A DNA stretch of 10,518 nt from Thermoanaerobaculia bacterium (GCA_017999215.1 JAGOBQ010000103.1:1-10518), one strand, 5' to 3'. Shown: positions 1 to 7,485, counted from the stretch's first letter. The notes: generated from the letters alone by a model not told the origin. Translations and numbers: made by a program.

Positions 1-1
1 G

Positions 2-304
2 CGCATGTACGAGTACATCGGCGCCCTCGCGCCGAAGGGGCAGGAGGGGCTCTTCCTCGGCTACGCGAACCTCCCGCTCGCGATCGGCTCGCTGACGGGC
101 GGCCCGGTCGGCGCCTGGATCTTCAACGACGTCATGGCGAAGGGGGCCACGACCCGCCCCGACGGTCTCCTCGAGCTGGACCGGGTCGCGGCGTCGCGCG
201 GCTGGCTCCTCCTCATGGCCATCGGCTTCCTCTCGGCCGTCTCCATGTGGGCCTTCAACCGCTGGATCGAGAAGCAGGAAGCGAAGGACCGGGCCGCCGC
301 CTGA
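2..304 (+). CDS. MFS-type transporter, C-terminal fragment
   Basis: The reading frame is open from the window edge to a TGA at 302-304, so only the last ~101 residues are visible; the ATG at 5 is probably internal. The fragment opens with a short amphipathic stretch containing YEYIGALAPKGQEGLFLGYA, then a hydrophobic, glycine-rich segment (SLTGGPVGAWIF), a polar loop, a last hydrophobic helix (GWLLLMAIGFLSAVSMWAF) and a charged tail rich in K, E and R. Two final membrane helices with a 'LAPKGQEGLFLGYANLP' type loop fit the end of a major facilitator superfamily carrier. The loop resembles the peptide/POT-like branch, which I infer from memory of related proteins. The substrate cannot be judged. 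The gene is convergent with the next gene, with a hairpin between them. The membrane-transporter call is fairly safe; the subfamily is not. Confidence 0.72.
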   Translation, partial: RMYEYIGALAPKGQEGLFLGYANLPLAIGSLTGGPVGAWIFNDVMAKGATTRPDGLLELDRVAASRGWLLLMAIGFLSAVSMWAFNRWIEKQEAKDRAAA

Positions 305-310
305 GGCGGA

Positions 311-345
311 CCGGGCTCGGGGGGCGCACGCCCCCGAGCGCCCGG
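311..345. terminator. GC-rich hairpin between convergent genes, likely bidirectional terminator
   Basis: CTCGGGGG (316-323) pairs perfectly with CCCCCGAG (331-338) around a 7-nt loop. The stem extends outward through CCGGG (311-315) with CCCGG (341-345) if CG at 339-340 bulges out, giving 13 base pairs. It lies in the 55-nt space between the transporter stop (304) and the stop of the minus-strand gene (360), where a shared terminator is expected. No clear T-tract follows on either strand, so it is not a textbook intrinsic terminator. Confidence 0.5.
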
Positions 346-359
346 CGGCAGAGGCCCGT

Positions 360-1406
360 TCAGGGGTCGTCGTAGAAGGGGCGGGCGAGGACCCGCCCCT
401 TTTTCGTCCGGAGCGACAGGTCGATCGCGTGGCGGCCGGGCGGACGGTCTGGGCGACTGAAGATGACGACGTAGCGACCTTCGATCGCCCGGAACGCGAG
501 GTCGAGCGCCTGGCTCGAGAAGACGTGCGTCTTGGCGTACGTTCCGCCGGTCAGGCCGGCGAGCTGCTTGAGCGTCCCCTCGAGCGTGTGCCAGTCGGCG
601 TCCGAGACGTCGAGCGTGAAAACGTTCACGCGCGCGACCTGAAGCGCGTTCACGGCGAGGGCGTGCCACTTCCAGTCGGCCGGAGCCCGGTTGACGTGGA
701 GTCCCCAGCCGAGGAAGAACATCGACTTGCCGCCCGGGATCCTCTCCAGCGCCTTCGCGACGACGTAGAGCCCCCGCTCCACGTTCGCGGCGGCCCGTGC
801 CTCCTTCACGTCGAGGTGCGCCGCCAGGGAGGGGAACGGCTTCGGCGGCGGCATGTCGGGCGCGCCTCCGATCTTCAGCGTGTCGAAGAGGGCGCTGTGG
901 ATCGCCTTCCGATCGTCGGTGAAGTCGAGCCGGAGCTTCAGGTGCGAGTCGTACGAGACGACCGCGACGCGGTCGGTCGGGAGGAGGCGGTCGAGGAAGC
1001 GGACCATCTCGTTCGCCATCCGCATCTGCCCCTTGACGCGATGCCGTCCGAAGTCGGCCTGGAAGAAGAGGACGATCAGCCTGCCGTCGGGGAACTCGGG
1101 AGTCCCCGGCTCCACCGCCCCGCCCGCGGCCGGAGGCGGGAGCTCGGACCGGTCCGCCGGGACGAACTCCACGTCCTCCACCGGCACCTCCTCGCCTCCG
1201 ACCTGGAGGAGGAAGTCCGAGGGCGTCAGGCCGAGGAGGGTCCCGCCGCCGGGGGCGAGGACGTGCGCGTCGACGAGGACCTTCTCCACCCCGGCCTTTG
1301 CGGTGATGCTCCCCTTCCGGGACGGCTCCTGCGCGGACGCCGGTCCGGCGACGAGGACGGCGGAGAGGAGTGCGGGGGCGGCGCGGAGGAGCCTCACAGC
1401 CGCCAT
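360..1406 (-). CDS. Secreted VWFA-related domain protein (acidobacterial type)
   Basis: 348 residues. The N-terminus has a signal peptide: Arg at 5 and 8, a hydrophobic core at ~10-22, and a probable cut after ASA at 23-25 (Q26 first). Residues ~38-80 hold a short beta-rich module (VEKVLVDAHVLAPGG, then GLTPSDFLLQVGGEEVPVEDV) that typically precedes the von Willebrand A domain in the 'VWFA-related Acidobacterial domain' family (TIGR03436). The A-domain-like fold covers ~108-315: strand RLIVLFFQ (109-116), DRVAVVSYDS (145-154), GKSMFFLGWG (226-235), VARVNVFTLDVSD (257-269) and LAGLTGGTY (282-290), then a beta-rich tail. The usual MIDAS metal motif DxSxS after the first strand is absent; FFQADFG stands there. 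The ATG at 1406 follows a GGGAGAGA ribosome-binding site (complement of 1407-1414), which supports this start. It is divergent from recD2. The role is unknown; family members are secreted or envelope-associated. Family assignment is strong, function is not. Confidence 0.9.
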   Translation of the reverse strand: MAAVRLLRAAPALLSAVLVAGPASAQEPSRKGSITAKAGVEKVLVDAHVLAPGGGTLLGLTPSDFLLQVGGEEVPVEDVEFVPADRSELPPPAAGGAVEPGTPEFPDGRLIVLFFQADFGRHRVKGQMRMANEMVRFLDRLLPTDRVAVVSYDSHLKLRLDFTDDRKAIHSALFDTLKIGGAPDMPPPKPFPSLAAHLDVKEARAAANVERGLYVVAKALERIPGGKSMFFLGWGLHVNRAPADWKWHALAVNALQVARVNVFTLDVSDADWHTLEGTLKQLAGLTGGTYAKTHVFSSQALDLAFRAIEGRYVVIFSRPDRPPGRHAIDLSLRTKKGRVLARPFYDDP

Positions 1407-1430
1407 TCTCTCCCGTACGATCCTCGCCGC
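1407..1430. promoter_or_regulatory. 24-nt divergent intergenic leader (VWFA gene / recD2)
   Basis: Only 24 nt separate the two divergent start codons. The minus-strand side carries a purine-rich Shine-Dalgarno-like GGGAGAGA next to the ATG at 1406. The plus-strand side (GATCCTCGCCGC before the ATG at 1431) shows no Shine-Dalgarno, so recD2 may be leaderless or poorly initiated. The gap is too short for two complete promoters, so promoter elements for at least one gene must lie inside the other's coding sequence. I could not pick out credible -10/-35 boxes. Confidence 0.45.
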
Positions 1431-3626
1431 ATGAAGGCCGAAGCCGCGCCGCCCGATCGGGAGCTCCTCGCCGGCCAGGTGGAGCGGGTGACGTTCCGCT
1501 CGGAGGAGTCGGGCTTCGTCGTCCTCCGGGTCCGCGTCCGCGGGAGGCACGACGCCGCCACCGTCGTCGGCCACGCGGCGGCGGTCTCGGCGGGAGAGGA
1601 GGTGCGCGCGTCGGGGAGCTGGACGAACGACCCGAAGCACGGGCCCCAGTTCCGGGCCGAGACGCTGACGACGGTGGCCCCGACCTCGGCCGAGGGGATC
1701 GAGCGCTTCCTTGCCTCGGGGCTCGTCCGCGGCGTCGGGCCGCACTTCGCGCGGCGGCTCGTCGAGGCGTTCGGGACCGGCGTCTTCGGGGTGATCGAGT
1801 CCGAGCCGGCGCGGCTCCTCGAGGTGCCGGGCGTCGGTCCGCTCCGGGCGGAGCGGATCGTCGCGAGCTGGGCCGAGCAGAGGGCCGTCCGGGAGATCAT
1901 GCTGTTCCTCCACGCGCACGGGGTCGGGACCTCGCGCGCCGTGCGGATCTACCGGACCTACGGCGCCGACGCGATCTCCGTCGTCTCGGAGGACCCGTAC
2001 CGCCTCGCGCGCGACGTCCGCGGGATCGGCTTCGTGACGGCCGACGCCCTCGCGAGGAAGCTCGGCATCCCCGAGGACGCGATGGTCCGCGTCCGGGCGG
2101 GCCTCTCGCACGTGCTCGCGACGGCTCTCGACGAGGGGCACTGCGGCCTCCCGCGCGAGGCGCTGATCCCGCGCGCCGCCGAGCTGCTCGGCCGGCCGGA
2201 GACGCAGGTCGCCGAGGCGCTCGAGCTGGAGCTCGCCGAGGCGCGGCTCGTCCCGGAGGAGGCGGGGGGACGGCCGTGCGTCTTCCTGCCCGCGCTCCAC
2301 GCGGCCGAGCGGGCCGTCGCCGCCCGCCTCGCGACGCTCGCCGCGGGCGCCCCCCCCTGGAAGCGGATCGATCCGGAGGAAGCGGTTCCGTGGGTCGAGG
2401 CGCGGACCGGGATCTCCCTCTCGGCGAGCCAGAGGGCGGCCGTCGCCACGTTCCTCCGCTCGAAGGTCCTCGTCCTCACGGGGGGCCCCGGCGTCGGGAA
2501 GACGACGCTCGTCGACGCCCTCCTCCGGATCGTCCTCGACCGCGCGCTCCGGATCGCCCTCGCCGCGCCGACGGGCCGGGCGGCGAGGAGGCTCTCCGAG
2601 AGCACCCGGTCCGAGGCGAAGACGATCCACCGCCTGCTCGAGGTCGACCCGTCGACGGGGCGCTTCCGCCGAGGGCGCGACAACCCGCTCGAAGCGGACC
2701 TCGTCGTCGTCGACGAGGTCTCGATGGTCGACGTCCTTCTGGCCCGCGCGCTCCTCGAGGCGATCCCGGACGGCGCGGCCCTGCTCCTCGTCGGCGACGC
2801 CGACCAGCTCCCGAGCGTCGGACCCGGGCAGGTCCTGCGCGACGTCCTCTCGTCCTCTGCCGTCCCCTCGGTCCGCCTCTCCGAGGTCTTCCGGCAGGCG
2901 GCCGAGAGCCGGATCGTCGTCGGGGCCCACCGGGTCCGGGAGGGGCACCTTCCCGACCTGACGAACCCGGCCGGGACCGACCTCTTCTTCTTCGACGCGA
3001 AGGAGCCCGAGGAGGCCGCGCGCCGCGTCGTGGAGGTCGTCTCCGAGCGGATTCCGCGCCGCTTCGGCCTCGACCCGCGACGGGACGTCCAGGTCCTCGT
3101 CCCGGTCCACCGCGGGCCGCTCGGCGCGCGAGCGCTCAACGAGGCTCTCGGGAAGGCGCTGAACCCCGACGGCGCGCCCCGCGTCTCCCGCTTCGGCCAG
3201 GACCTCGCCCCCGGCGACCGCGTCATGCAGGTGGAGAACGACTACGACCGAGAGGTCTACAACGGCGACCTCGGCCTCGTCACGGCCGTCGACCCCGGCG
3301 AGAGCGAGCTCCGCGTCTCCTTCGACGGCCGCGAGGTGGCCTACGCATTCGACGAGCTGGACGTCCTCCAGCTCGCCTGGGCGACGACGATCCACAAGTC
3401 GCAGGGATCGGAATACCCGGCCGTCGTCGTGCCGCTCGCGATGACCCACTACGCGATGCTCGAGCGGAACCTCCTCTACACGGCGATGACGCGGGGACGG
3501 AAGCTCGTCGTCCTCGTCGGCGACCGAAGGGCGATCGCCGTCGCCGCCCGGCGCTCCTCCGCGGGGAGCCGCGTCACGCGGCTGGCGGAGCTGCTCGCTC
3601 AGAACTCGAGATTCGGCTCGATGTAG
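1431..3626 (+). CDS. recD2: ATP-dependent RecD-like DNA helicase RecD2
   Basis: 731 residues, the usual length for RecD2 (SF1B, 5'-3' DNA helicase acting in repair outside RecBCD). The N-terminal OB-like region (GQVERVTF...GFVVLRV, ~15-80) and helix-hairpin-helix repeats (GVGP at 101-104 and 134-137, GIG at 198-200) separate RecD2 from RecBCD-type RecD. The helicase core is complete: Walker A GGPGVGKTT at 351-359 (K357), Walker B VVVDEVSMVD at 425-434 (D428, E429), motif III VGDADQLPSVGPG from 454, a LSEVFRQ sensor segment, motif V-like IHKSQGSEYP from 654, and motif VI YTAMTRGR at 683-690 (R688 probably the arginine finger). The ATG at 1431 is the first methionine that gives the canonical N-terminus; no clear ribosome-binding site precedes it. 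The last 28 nt overlap the 3' end of the convergent glycosyltransferase gene, giving the tail AQNSRFGSM. Expected cytoplasmic; no recB or recC is in the window. Confidence 0.96.
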   Translation: MKAEAAPPDRELLAGQVERVTFRSEESGFVVLRVRVRGRHDAATVVGHAAAVSAGEEVRASGSWTNDPKHGPQFRAETLTTVAPTSAEGIERFLASGLVRGVGPHFARRLVEAFGTGVFGVIESEPARLLEVPGVGPLRAERIVASWAEQRAVREIMLFLHAHGVGTSRAVRIYRTYGADAISVVSEDPYRLARDVRGIGFVTADALARKLGIPEDAMVRVRAGLSHVLATALDEGHCGLPREALIPRAAELLGRPETQVAEALELELAEARLVPEEAGGRPCVFLPALHAAERAVAARLATLAAGAPPWKRIDPEEAVPWVEARTGISLSASQRAAVATFLRSKVLVLTGGPGVGKTTLVDALLRIVLDRALRIALAAPTGRAARRLSESTRSEAKTIHRLLEVDPSTGRFRRGRDNPLEADLVVVDEVSMVDVLLARALLEAIPDGAALLLVGDADQLPSVGPGQVLRDVLSSSAVPSVRLSEVFRQAAESRIVVGAHRVREGHLPDLTNPAGTDLFFFDAKEPEEAARRVVEVVSERIPRRFGLDPRRDVQVLVPVHRGPLGARALNEALGKALNPDGAPRVSRFGQDLAPGDRVMQVENDYDREVYNGDLGLVTAVDPGESELRVSFDGREVAYAFDELDVLQLAWATTIHKSQGSEYPAVVVPLAMTHYAMLERNLLYTAMTRGRKLVVLVGDRRAIAVAARRSSAGSRVTRLAELLAQNSRFGSM

Positions 3627-5521
3627 GTCGACGGGAACGGCGCGTCCAGAACGACGCGGTAGCGGGCGGGGAGGAGGAGCACGGCTCGGGTCGTCTCGGA
3701 CACGTTCTCCGCCCCGAGGCGTGCGCCGGCCCCGAGGAAGACCAGGCCGCCCGGATCGGGCTCGAGCGCGACGCCGTCGACGAGAAACCGAATCGCGAGC
3801 GGGTCCGGAGAGCGGAGCCTCGTGACGTCGACGCGAAACGCCGCACTCGTCGTCGGCCTCTGAAACGGGAACGACCAGGGGCTTTCGAACCAGGCGTCCA
3901 GCGCCTGCAAAGGCAGCTCGACGACCCGGTGGGGGCCATCCGTCATGACCGTCCACTCGGCCCTCTCGCCGGGGCCGAGCCGGGCATTCGGCGCCGGCGC
4001 CCAGACGAACCGCTCCAGCGGGAAGAAGCTCCGCGCCAGGAAGGTCCCGAGCCTCTCGTCCCCCCTCGCGGTTTCCAGGAGCCGGCTGTCCGCGACCACC
4101 AGCGCGATCCGCCGCGATTCGAGGTCCGCCACCTTCGGAGACTCGATGAATCCGGCCGCCATGAGGTCCCGCGCCAGCGAGGGGAGGAACCAGGTCTTCA
4201 TGGCAGGCCGTCGGTTCACCGCGAAACCGCAACCCTCGAGAACGACGCCTTCGGCGGGAGAGAGCCGCTCCACCGTCCTGAGGACGTGATCCTGGTGCGC
4301 GAGCGTCTCGGACAGGACGGGCCACCGGACCGCACCGACGGCGTGGTACGCCCCCGCCGCCGCGAGGATCGTCACCGCGCTCGCGGCTCCCACGGCGGCA
4401 CGTCGACTGATGCGCATCACGGCATCGAGTGCCAGGGCCGCGAGGAGGGCGAGGAGCCAGAAGAGGGTCTGGAACTGGTACGGGAACGGAGAGCGGATCG
4501 AGGCCAGGAACGCGACCTGGGCCATCGCGAGGATGACGACGACGGCGCTCAGCGCGCGAGTCCTGACGTTGAGAAGGCCCTGGACGCCGCCTCCGATTCC
4601 GAGAGCGACCAGGGCGACGGCCCCGGGCCGGAGAAGGAATCGACGGGCCCAGTCGAGAGCGGAAGGACCGCGAGCGTCCCGCTCCGAGAGTCGCTCGTAG
4701 AGGAAGTTCTGCCGGAAGCAACTCTCCCAGAGCGCCGGAAGGGCGCCCAGGGCCCACGCCGCCACGAGAGCCGCGATCGCGATCGTCGCGAGGCCGGCCG
4801 CGGCGAAGAGCGGACGCCGGACGAGCGAGCGCAGCGAGAGCGGCGTTCCCGAGGCCAGCTCCGGGATCGACGACGCCGCTGCGGCGACGAGTGCCATCGG
4901 AATCGCTCTCTGGGACGCGAGGCAGGCGAGGCCGAGCAGGACGCCTCCGAGGAAAGGGAGCTCGGGACGGCGGGCGCGGGTGTCACCGCCCGTCGTCAGG
5001 ACGAGGATTCCGGCGAGAAGGAAGAGGTTCATCGAGACGTCGATCCGGATCTCGACGGCGGAGCGGTGGATCGCGAGAAAGAAGAGCGACAGGCCGAAGA
5101 AGCTCGCGGCGCGGCTCACACGCGCCCGAAGGAGCATGCGCACGGCGAAGAAGGCCGTGGCCGCGAGAAGGGGAAGCTGAGCGAGCCTCAGGACGAGGAG
5201 GCTCTCGACCGTCGCCGCACGCGTCAACGGCGCGAACGGGGCGAGGAGGACCCAGTGAAGCGGCAGGTGGTGCTCCCAGAAGTCCCGGAAGGGAACCAGT
5301 CCCGATGCCACCCACCGCGACGCGCGGAAGTACTCCACCTCGTCCGGGTTGAAGGGCGCGAGGAGAAGGAGGAGGGCCGGCGCGAGAAGGGACAGCACGA
5401 CGGCCGCAACGGGGAACAGGCGCAACCCGTCCACCTCGAGAAGGAATGCGTCCGGCGTCTCCCGCGCGCTCTCCCCGGCTTCCGATCGCCCGTCGTTCCG
5501 AATCCCCTCGCTCGCTGCCAT
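3599..5521 (-). CDS. GT-C / PMT-type membrane glycosyltransferase, copy 1
   Basis: 640 residues. After a short charged cytoplasmic N-terminus there are about 10-11 hydrophobic segments (near 36-57, 105-129, 140-155, 164-177, 190-219, 240-262, 299-318, 323-342, 351-368, 377-395), followed by a ~240-residue soluble, probably periplasmic, C-terminal domain. The first outer loop has NPDEVEY (D60, E61, E63) and FRDFWEHHLP (78-87), matching the acidic catalytic loop of GT-C enzymes such as PMT/ArnT (GT39/GT83 type), which transfer sugars from polyprenyl-phosphate donors. Other marks are IRID (158-161), NFLYERL (272-278) and IRSPFPY (342-348). Donor and acceptor are unknown. The ATG at 5521 is chosen because it leaves a short N-tail before helix 1; no good ribosome-binding site is visible. 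The 3' end overlaps recD2 by 28 nt tail to tail. It is a paralogue of the gene starting at 8995. Membrane glycosyltransferase is confident; exact family less so. Confidence 0.88.
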   Translation of the reverse strand: MAASEGIRNDGRSEAGESARETPDAFLLEVDGLRLFPVAAVVLSLLAPALLLLLAPFNPDEVEYFRASRWVASGLVPFRDFWEHHLPLHWVLLAPFAPLTRAATVESLLVLRLAQLPLLAATAFFAVRMLLRARVSRAASFFGLSLFFLAIHRSAVEIRIDVSMNLFLLAGILVLTTGGDTRARRPELPFLGGVLLGLACLASQRAIPMALVAAAASSIPELASGTPLSLRSLVRRPLFAAAGLATIAIAALVAAWALGALPALWESCFRQNFLYERLSERDARGPSALDWARRFLLRPGAVALVALGIGGGVQGLLNVRTRALSAVVVILAMAQVAFLASIRSPFPYQFQTLFWLLALLAALALDAVMRISRRAAVGAASAVTILAAAGAYHAVGAVRWPVLSETLAHQDHVLRTVERLSPAEGVVLEGCGFAVNRRPAMKTWFLPSLARDLMAAGFIESPKVADLESRRIALVVADSRLLETARGDERLGTFLARSFFPLERFVWAPAPNARLGPGERAEWTVMTDGPHRVVELPLQALDAWFESPWSFPFQRPTTSAAFRVDVTRLRSPDPLAIRFLVDGVALEPDPGGLVFLGAGARLGAENVSETTRAVLLLPARYRVVLDAPFPSTYIEPNLEF

Positions 5522-5601
5522 CGGCTGCTTCGGGGAATCGTACGCCGGGCGGCACCGACGGCCCAGCGCGACCGCTGGTAATCTCCGAGACAGAGATCCG
5601 C

Positions 5602-7374
5602 ATGAGCCCTCAGGTCCGAAGTGAACGCCACGATCGGGCGCCGCAGGCGTCCGGCGGAGAGCTCGTCGCGGAGGTCCTCCTCCGCCACGGCGTCCGATTC
5701 CTCTTCACGCTCTGCGGCGGGCACATCTCGCCGATCCTCGCCGCGGCGAAGGCCCGGGGCGTGCGGGTCGTCGACACCCGGCACGAGGCGACCGCCGTCT
5801 TCGCCGCGGACGCCGTGGCGCGGCTCACCGGGACGCCCGGCGTCGCCGCGGTCACCGCGGGCCCCGGCGTCACGAACGCCCTGACCGCGCTCCAGAACGC
5901 GCGCCTCGCCCAGACGCCGATCGTCCTCCTCGGCGGCGCCACGGCGACCGTCCTGCGCGGGCGCGGCGCCCTCCAGGACGTCGACCAGATCGCGCTCGCC
6001 TCTCCGGCCGTGAAGCGCGCGCTCCGCGTCGGGAAACTCCGCGACCTCGTGCCGGCGCTCGAGGAGGCGTTCGCCGTCGCACGCGAGGGCGTGCCGGGCC
6101 CCGTCTTCGTGGAGTGCCCCGTCGACCTCCTCTACCCCGAGAGCGTCGTCCGCGGCTGGTACGCCTCGAAGGCGGACGCGCCGGCAGGGTTCGTCGCGAG
6201 GGCGACGCGCTGGTACCTCGAGCGGCATCTCGACGCGCTCTTCGCCGGTGTCGAAGGGACCGACCCGCGGAAGCCGGCGCCCGTCGCGCTGCCGCGCCCC
6301 GAGGCCGGGAGCGTCGGGACGGCCGCGTTCCTCCTCGGCCGGAGCGCCCGCCCCGTCCTCCTCCTCGGGAGCGGCGCGCTCCTCGCTCCGGCCGAGGCCG
6401 ACGACCTCGCCCGCGCGGTCCGCGCGCTCGGCCTTCCGGTCTTCCTCTCGGGAATGGCGCGCGGGCTCCTCGGCCCCGCCTCTCCCCTGCAGTGCCGCCA
6501 TCGACGGACGAACGCGCTCCGGGAGGCCGACCTCGTCCTCCTCGCGGGCGTCCCGTGCGACTTCCGGCTCGACTACGGCCGGCAGATCGGCCGGAGCGCG
6601 GCCGTCATCTCCGCGAACCGCGACTCCGCGGCCCGGTCGCTCAACCGCCGGCCGACGCTCGGCGTCGGCGGCGACCCGGGCTTCTTCCTCCGGGACCTAT
6701 CCGACGCCGTCCCGGGCGGCTTTCCCCGCCCGGAATGGCTCGCGCGCCTCCGGGAGCGCGACGCCGCCCGCGACGCGGAGATCTCCGCCGCTCCGGATGG
6801 GGAGCGGGGCGCGCTCGACCCGGTCGCGCTCTGCCGCAGCCTCGAGGAGTCCCTGCCGGAAGACGGCCTCGTCGTCGCCGACGGAGGGGATTTCGTCGCC
6901 ACCGCCTCCTACGTCCTCCGCCCCCGGGCGCCCCTCTCCTGGCTCGACCCGGGCGTCTTCGGGACGCTCGGCGTCGGCGCCGGCTTCGCGCTCGGAGCGG
7001 CCCTCTGCCGTCCCGGGGCGCCCGTCCTCCTCCTCTGGGGAGACGGCTCGGCCGGTTACGGCCTCGTCGAGATCGACACGTTCGTCCGGCACGGGCTCGG
7101 CGTCGTCGCCGTGATCGGGAACGACGCCGCCTGGACGCAGATCGCCCGCGAGCAGGTGGAGGTGCTCGGGGACGACGTCGGGACCGTCCTGCGCACCACC
7201 GACTACTACGCGGCGGCCCGCGGCCTCGGCGGCGAGGGTCTCCTCCTCGACGACCCGGCGCGCCGCCGCACGGTGCTCGCGGAGGCCTTCGGCCTCGCCC
7301 GGGCCGGCCGGCCGGTCGTCGTCGACGCGCGCCTCGGGAAGACGGCGTTCCGAAAGGGCTCGATCTCGATCTGA
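5602..7374 (+). CDS. Thiamine-diphosphate enzyme, ILVBL/HACL2-like (acetolactate synthase-like)
   Basis: 590 residues with the standard three-domain ThDP layout: Pyr domain ~17-185, central domain ~235-375, PP domain ~410-575. The cofactor-activating glutamate is E62 in DTRHEATAVFAADA. GGHISP (39-44) and AGPGVTN (86-92) line the active site. The ThDP/Mg motif is GDG (480-482) with N507 in VIGNDAAWTQI, 27 residues on. From memory the sequence follows animal ILVBL (HACL2) closely: TRHE.TAVFAADA, GMARGLLG, VCDFRL-like PCDFRLDYGR, DGGDFV, LDPG.FGTLGVGAGFALGA and the end FRKGSISI. HACL2 cleaves 2-hydroxyacyl-CoA to a shortened aldehyde and formyl-CoA. The N-terminal membrane anchor of the animal protein is missing, so this one should be cytosolic. 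A true acetolactate synthase is less likely: no regulatory subunit gene is adjacent. An upstream in-frame ATG at 5446 is rejected because it would extend antisense into copy 1. AGAGA (5592-5596) is the only Shine-Dalgarno-like match. Confidence 0.9.
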   Translation: MSPQVRSERHDRAPQASGGELVAEVLLRHGVRFLFTLCGGHISPILAAAKARGVRVVDTRHEATAVFAADAVARLTGTPGVAAVTAGPGVTNALTALQNARLAQTPIVLLGGATATVLRGRGALQDVDQIALASPAVKRALRVGKLRDLVPALEEAFAVAREGVPGPVFVECPVDLLYPESVVRGWYASKADAPAGFVARATRWYLERHLDALFAGVEGTDPRKPAPVALPRPEAGSVGTAAFLLGRSARPVLLLGSGALLAPAEADDLARAVRALGLPVFLSGMARGLLGPASPLQCRHRRTNALREADLVLLAGVPCDFRLDYGRQIGRSAAVISANRDSAARSLNRRPTLGVGGDPGFFLRDLSDAVPGGFPRPEWLARLRERDAARDAEISAAPDGERGALDPVALCRSLEESLPEDGLVVADGGDFVATASYVLRPRAPLSWLDPGVFGTLGVGAGFALGAALCRPGAPVLLLWGDGSAGYGLVEIDTFVRHGLGVVAVIGNDAAWTQIAREQVEVLGDDVGTVLRTTDYYAAARGLGGEGLLLDDPARRRTVLAEAFGLARAGRPVVVDARLGKTAFRKGSISI

Positions 7375-7380
7375 GCCGTC

Positions 7381-7400
7381 GCGGCGCAACTCCGCGCCGC
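7381..7400 (+). terminator. Perfect hairpin just after the ThDP enzyme gene
   Basis: GCGGCGC (7381-7387) and GCGCCGC (7394-7400) form a perfect 7-bp stem with a 6-nt loop AACTCC, starting 7 nt after the TGA at 7372-7374. Its position suits a transcription end or a 3' stabilising stem. No T-run follows, so termination strength is uncertain, and short GC palindromes are common at this base composition. Confidence 0.4.
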
Positions 7401-7439
7401 CCCGCTCGCCCCGCCGTGCGACACTCCCCGTGGGGCGTC

Positions 7440-7460
7440 GCCGCCCGGCCTCGGGGCGGC
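7440..7460 (+). promoter_or_regulatory. Second hairpin in the leader of the FAD oxidoreductase gene
   Basis: GCCGCCC (7440-7446) and GGGCGGC (7454-7460) form a perfect 7-bp stem with loop GGCCTCG, ending 25 nt before the ATG at 7486. It could be a leader structure affecting expression of the flavoprotein gene, or chance. No riboswitch consensus was recognised. Confidence 0.22.
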
Positions 7461-7485
7461 AGGCCCTCCCGAAGAGCGCACGCAG

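Noticed and set aside
2701..2717. Short TCG/GTC trinucleotide run resembling a repeat.
   Set aside because: It encodes the LVVVDE Walker B strand of recD2 with biased codons and is not a separate repeat element.
360..4757. A single minus-strand frame stays open for about 1,460 codons across the VWFA gene, recD2 and part of glycosyltransferase copy 1.
   Set aside because: Only the last 348 codons encode a recognisable protein. The rest is Arg/Pro/Asp/Glu-rich, low-complexity translation opposite recD2, as expected when third positions are nearly all G or C.
3599..5521. Lower GC in glycosyltransferase copy 1 as a sign of horizontal transfer.
   Set aside because: Hand counts gave 41/60 and 39/60 GC at 4201-4260 and 4441-4500 against 49/60 at 2281-2340 and 6301-6360, but the flavoprotein gene gave 40/60 at 8041-8100. 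The variation is within neighbouring genes, so no transfer claim is made.
1370..5581. A plus-strand open frame of about 1,400 codons running through recD2 in another frame and antisense to glycosyltransferase copy 1.
   Set aside because: Arg/Gly/Pro-rich with no domain. recD2 in its own frame has all helicase motifs.
5555..5584. A -10-like TAATCT (5579-5584) with a weak -35-like CCGACG (5555-5560) before the ThDP gene.
   Set aside because: The -35 matches poorly and the resulting leader would be only about 11 nt. It is suggestive but not strong enough to list as a promoter.
5446..5601. Possible longer N-terminus of the ThDP enzyme from an upstream in-frame ATG at 5446.
   Set aside because: The extra 52 residues are Arg/Ser/Pro-rich, lie antisense to the start of glycosyltransferase copy 1, and look nothing like the family. 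The ATG at 5602 gives a normal N-terminus.
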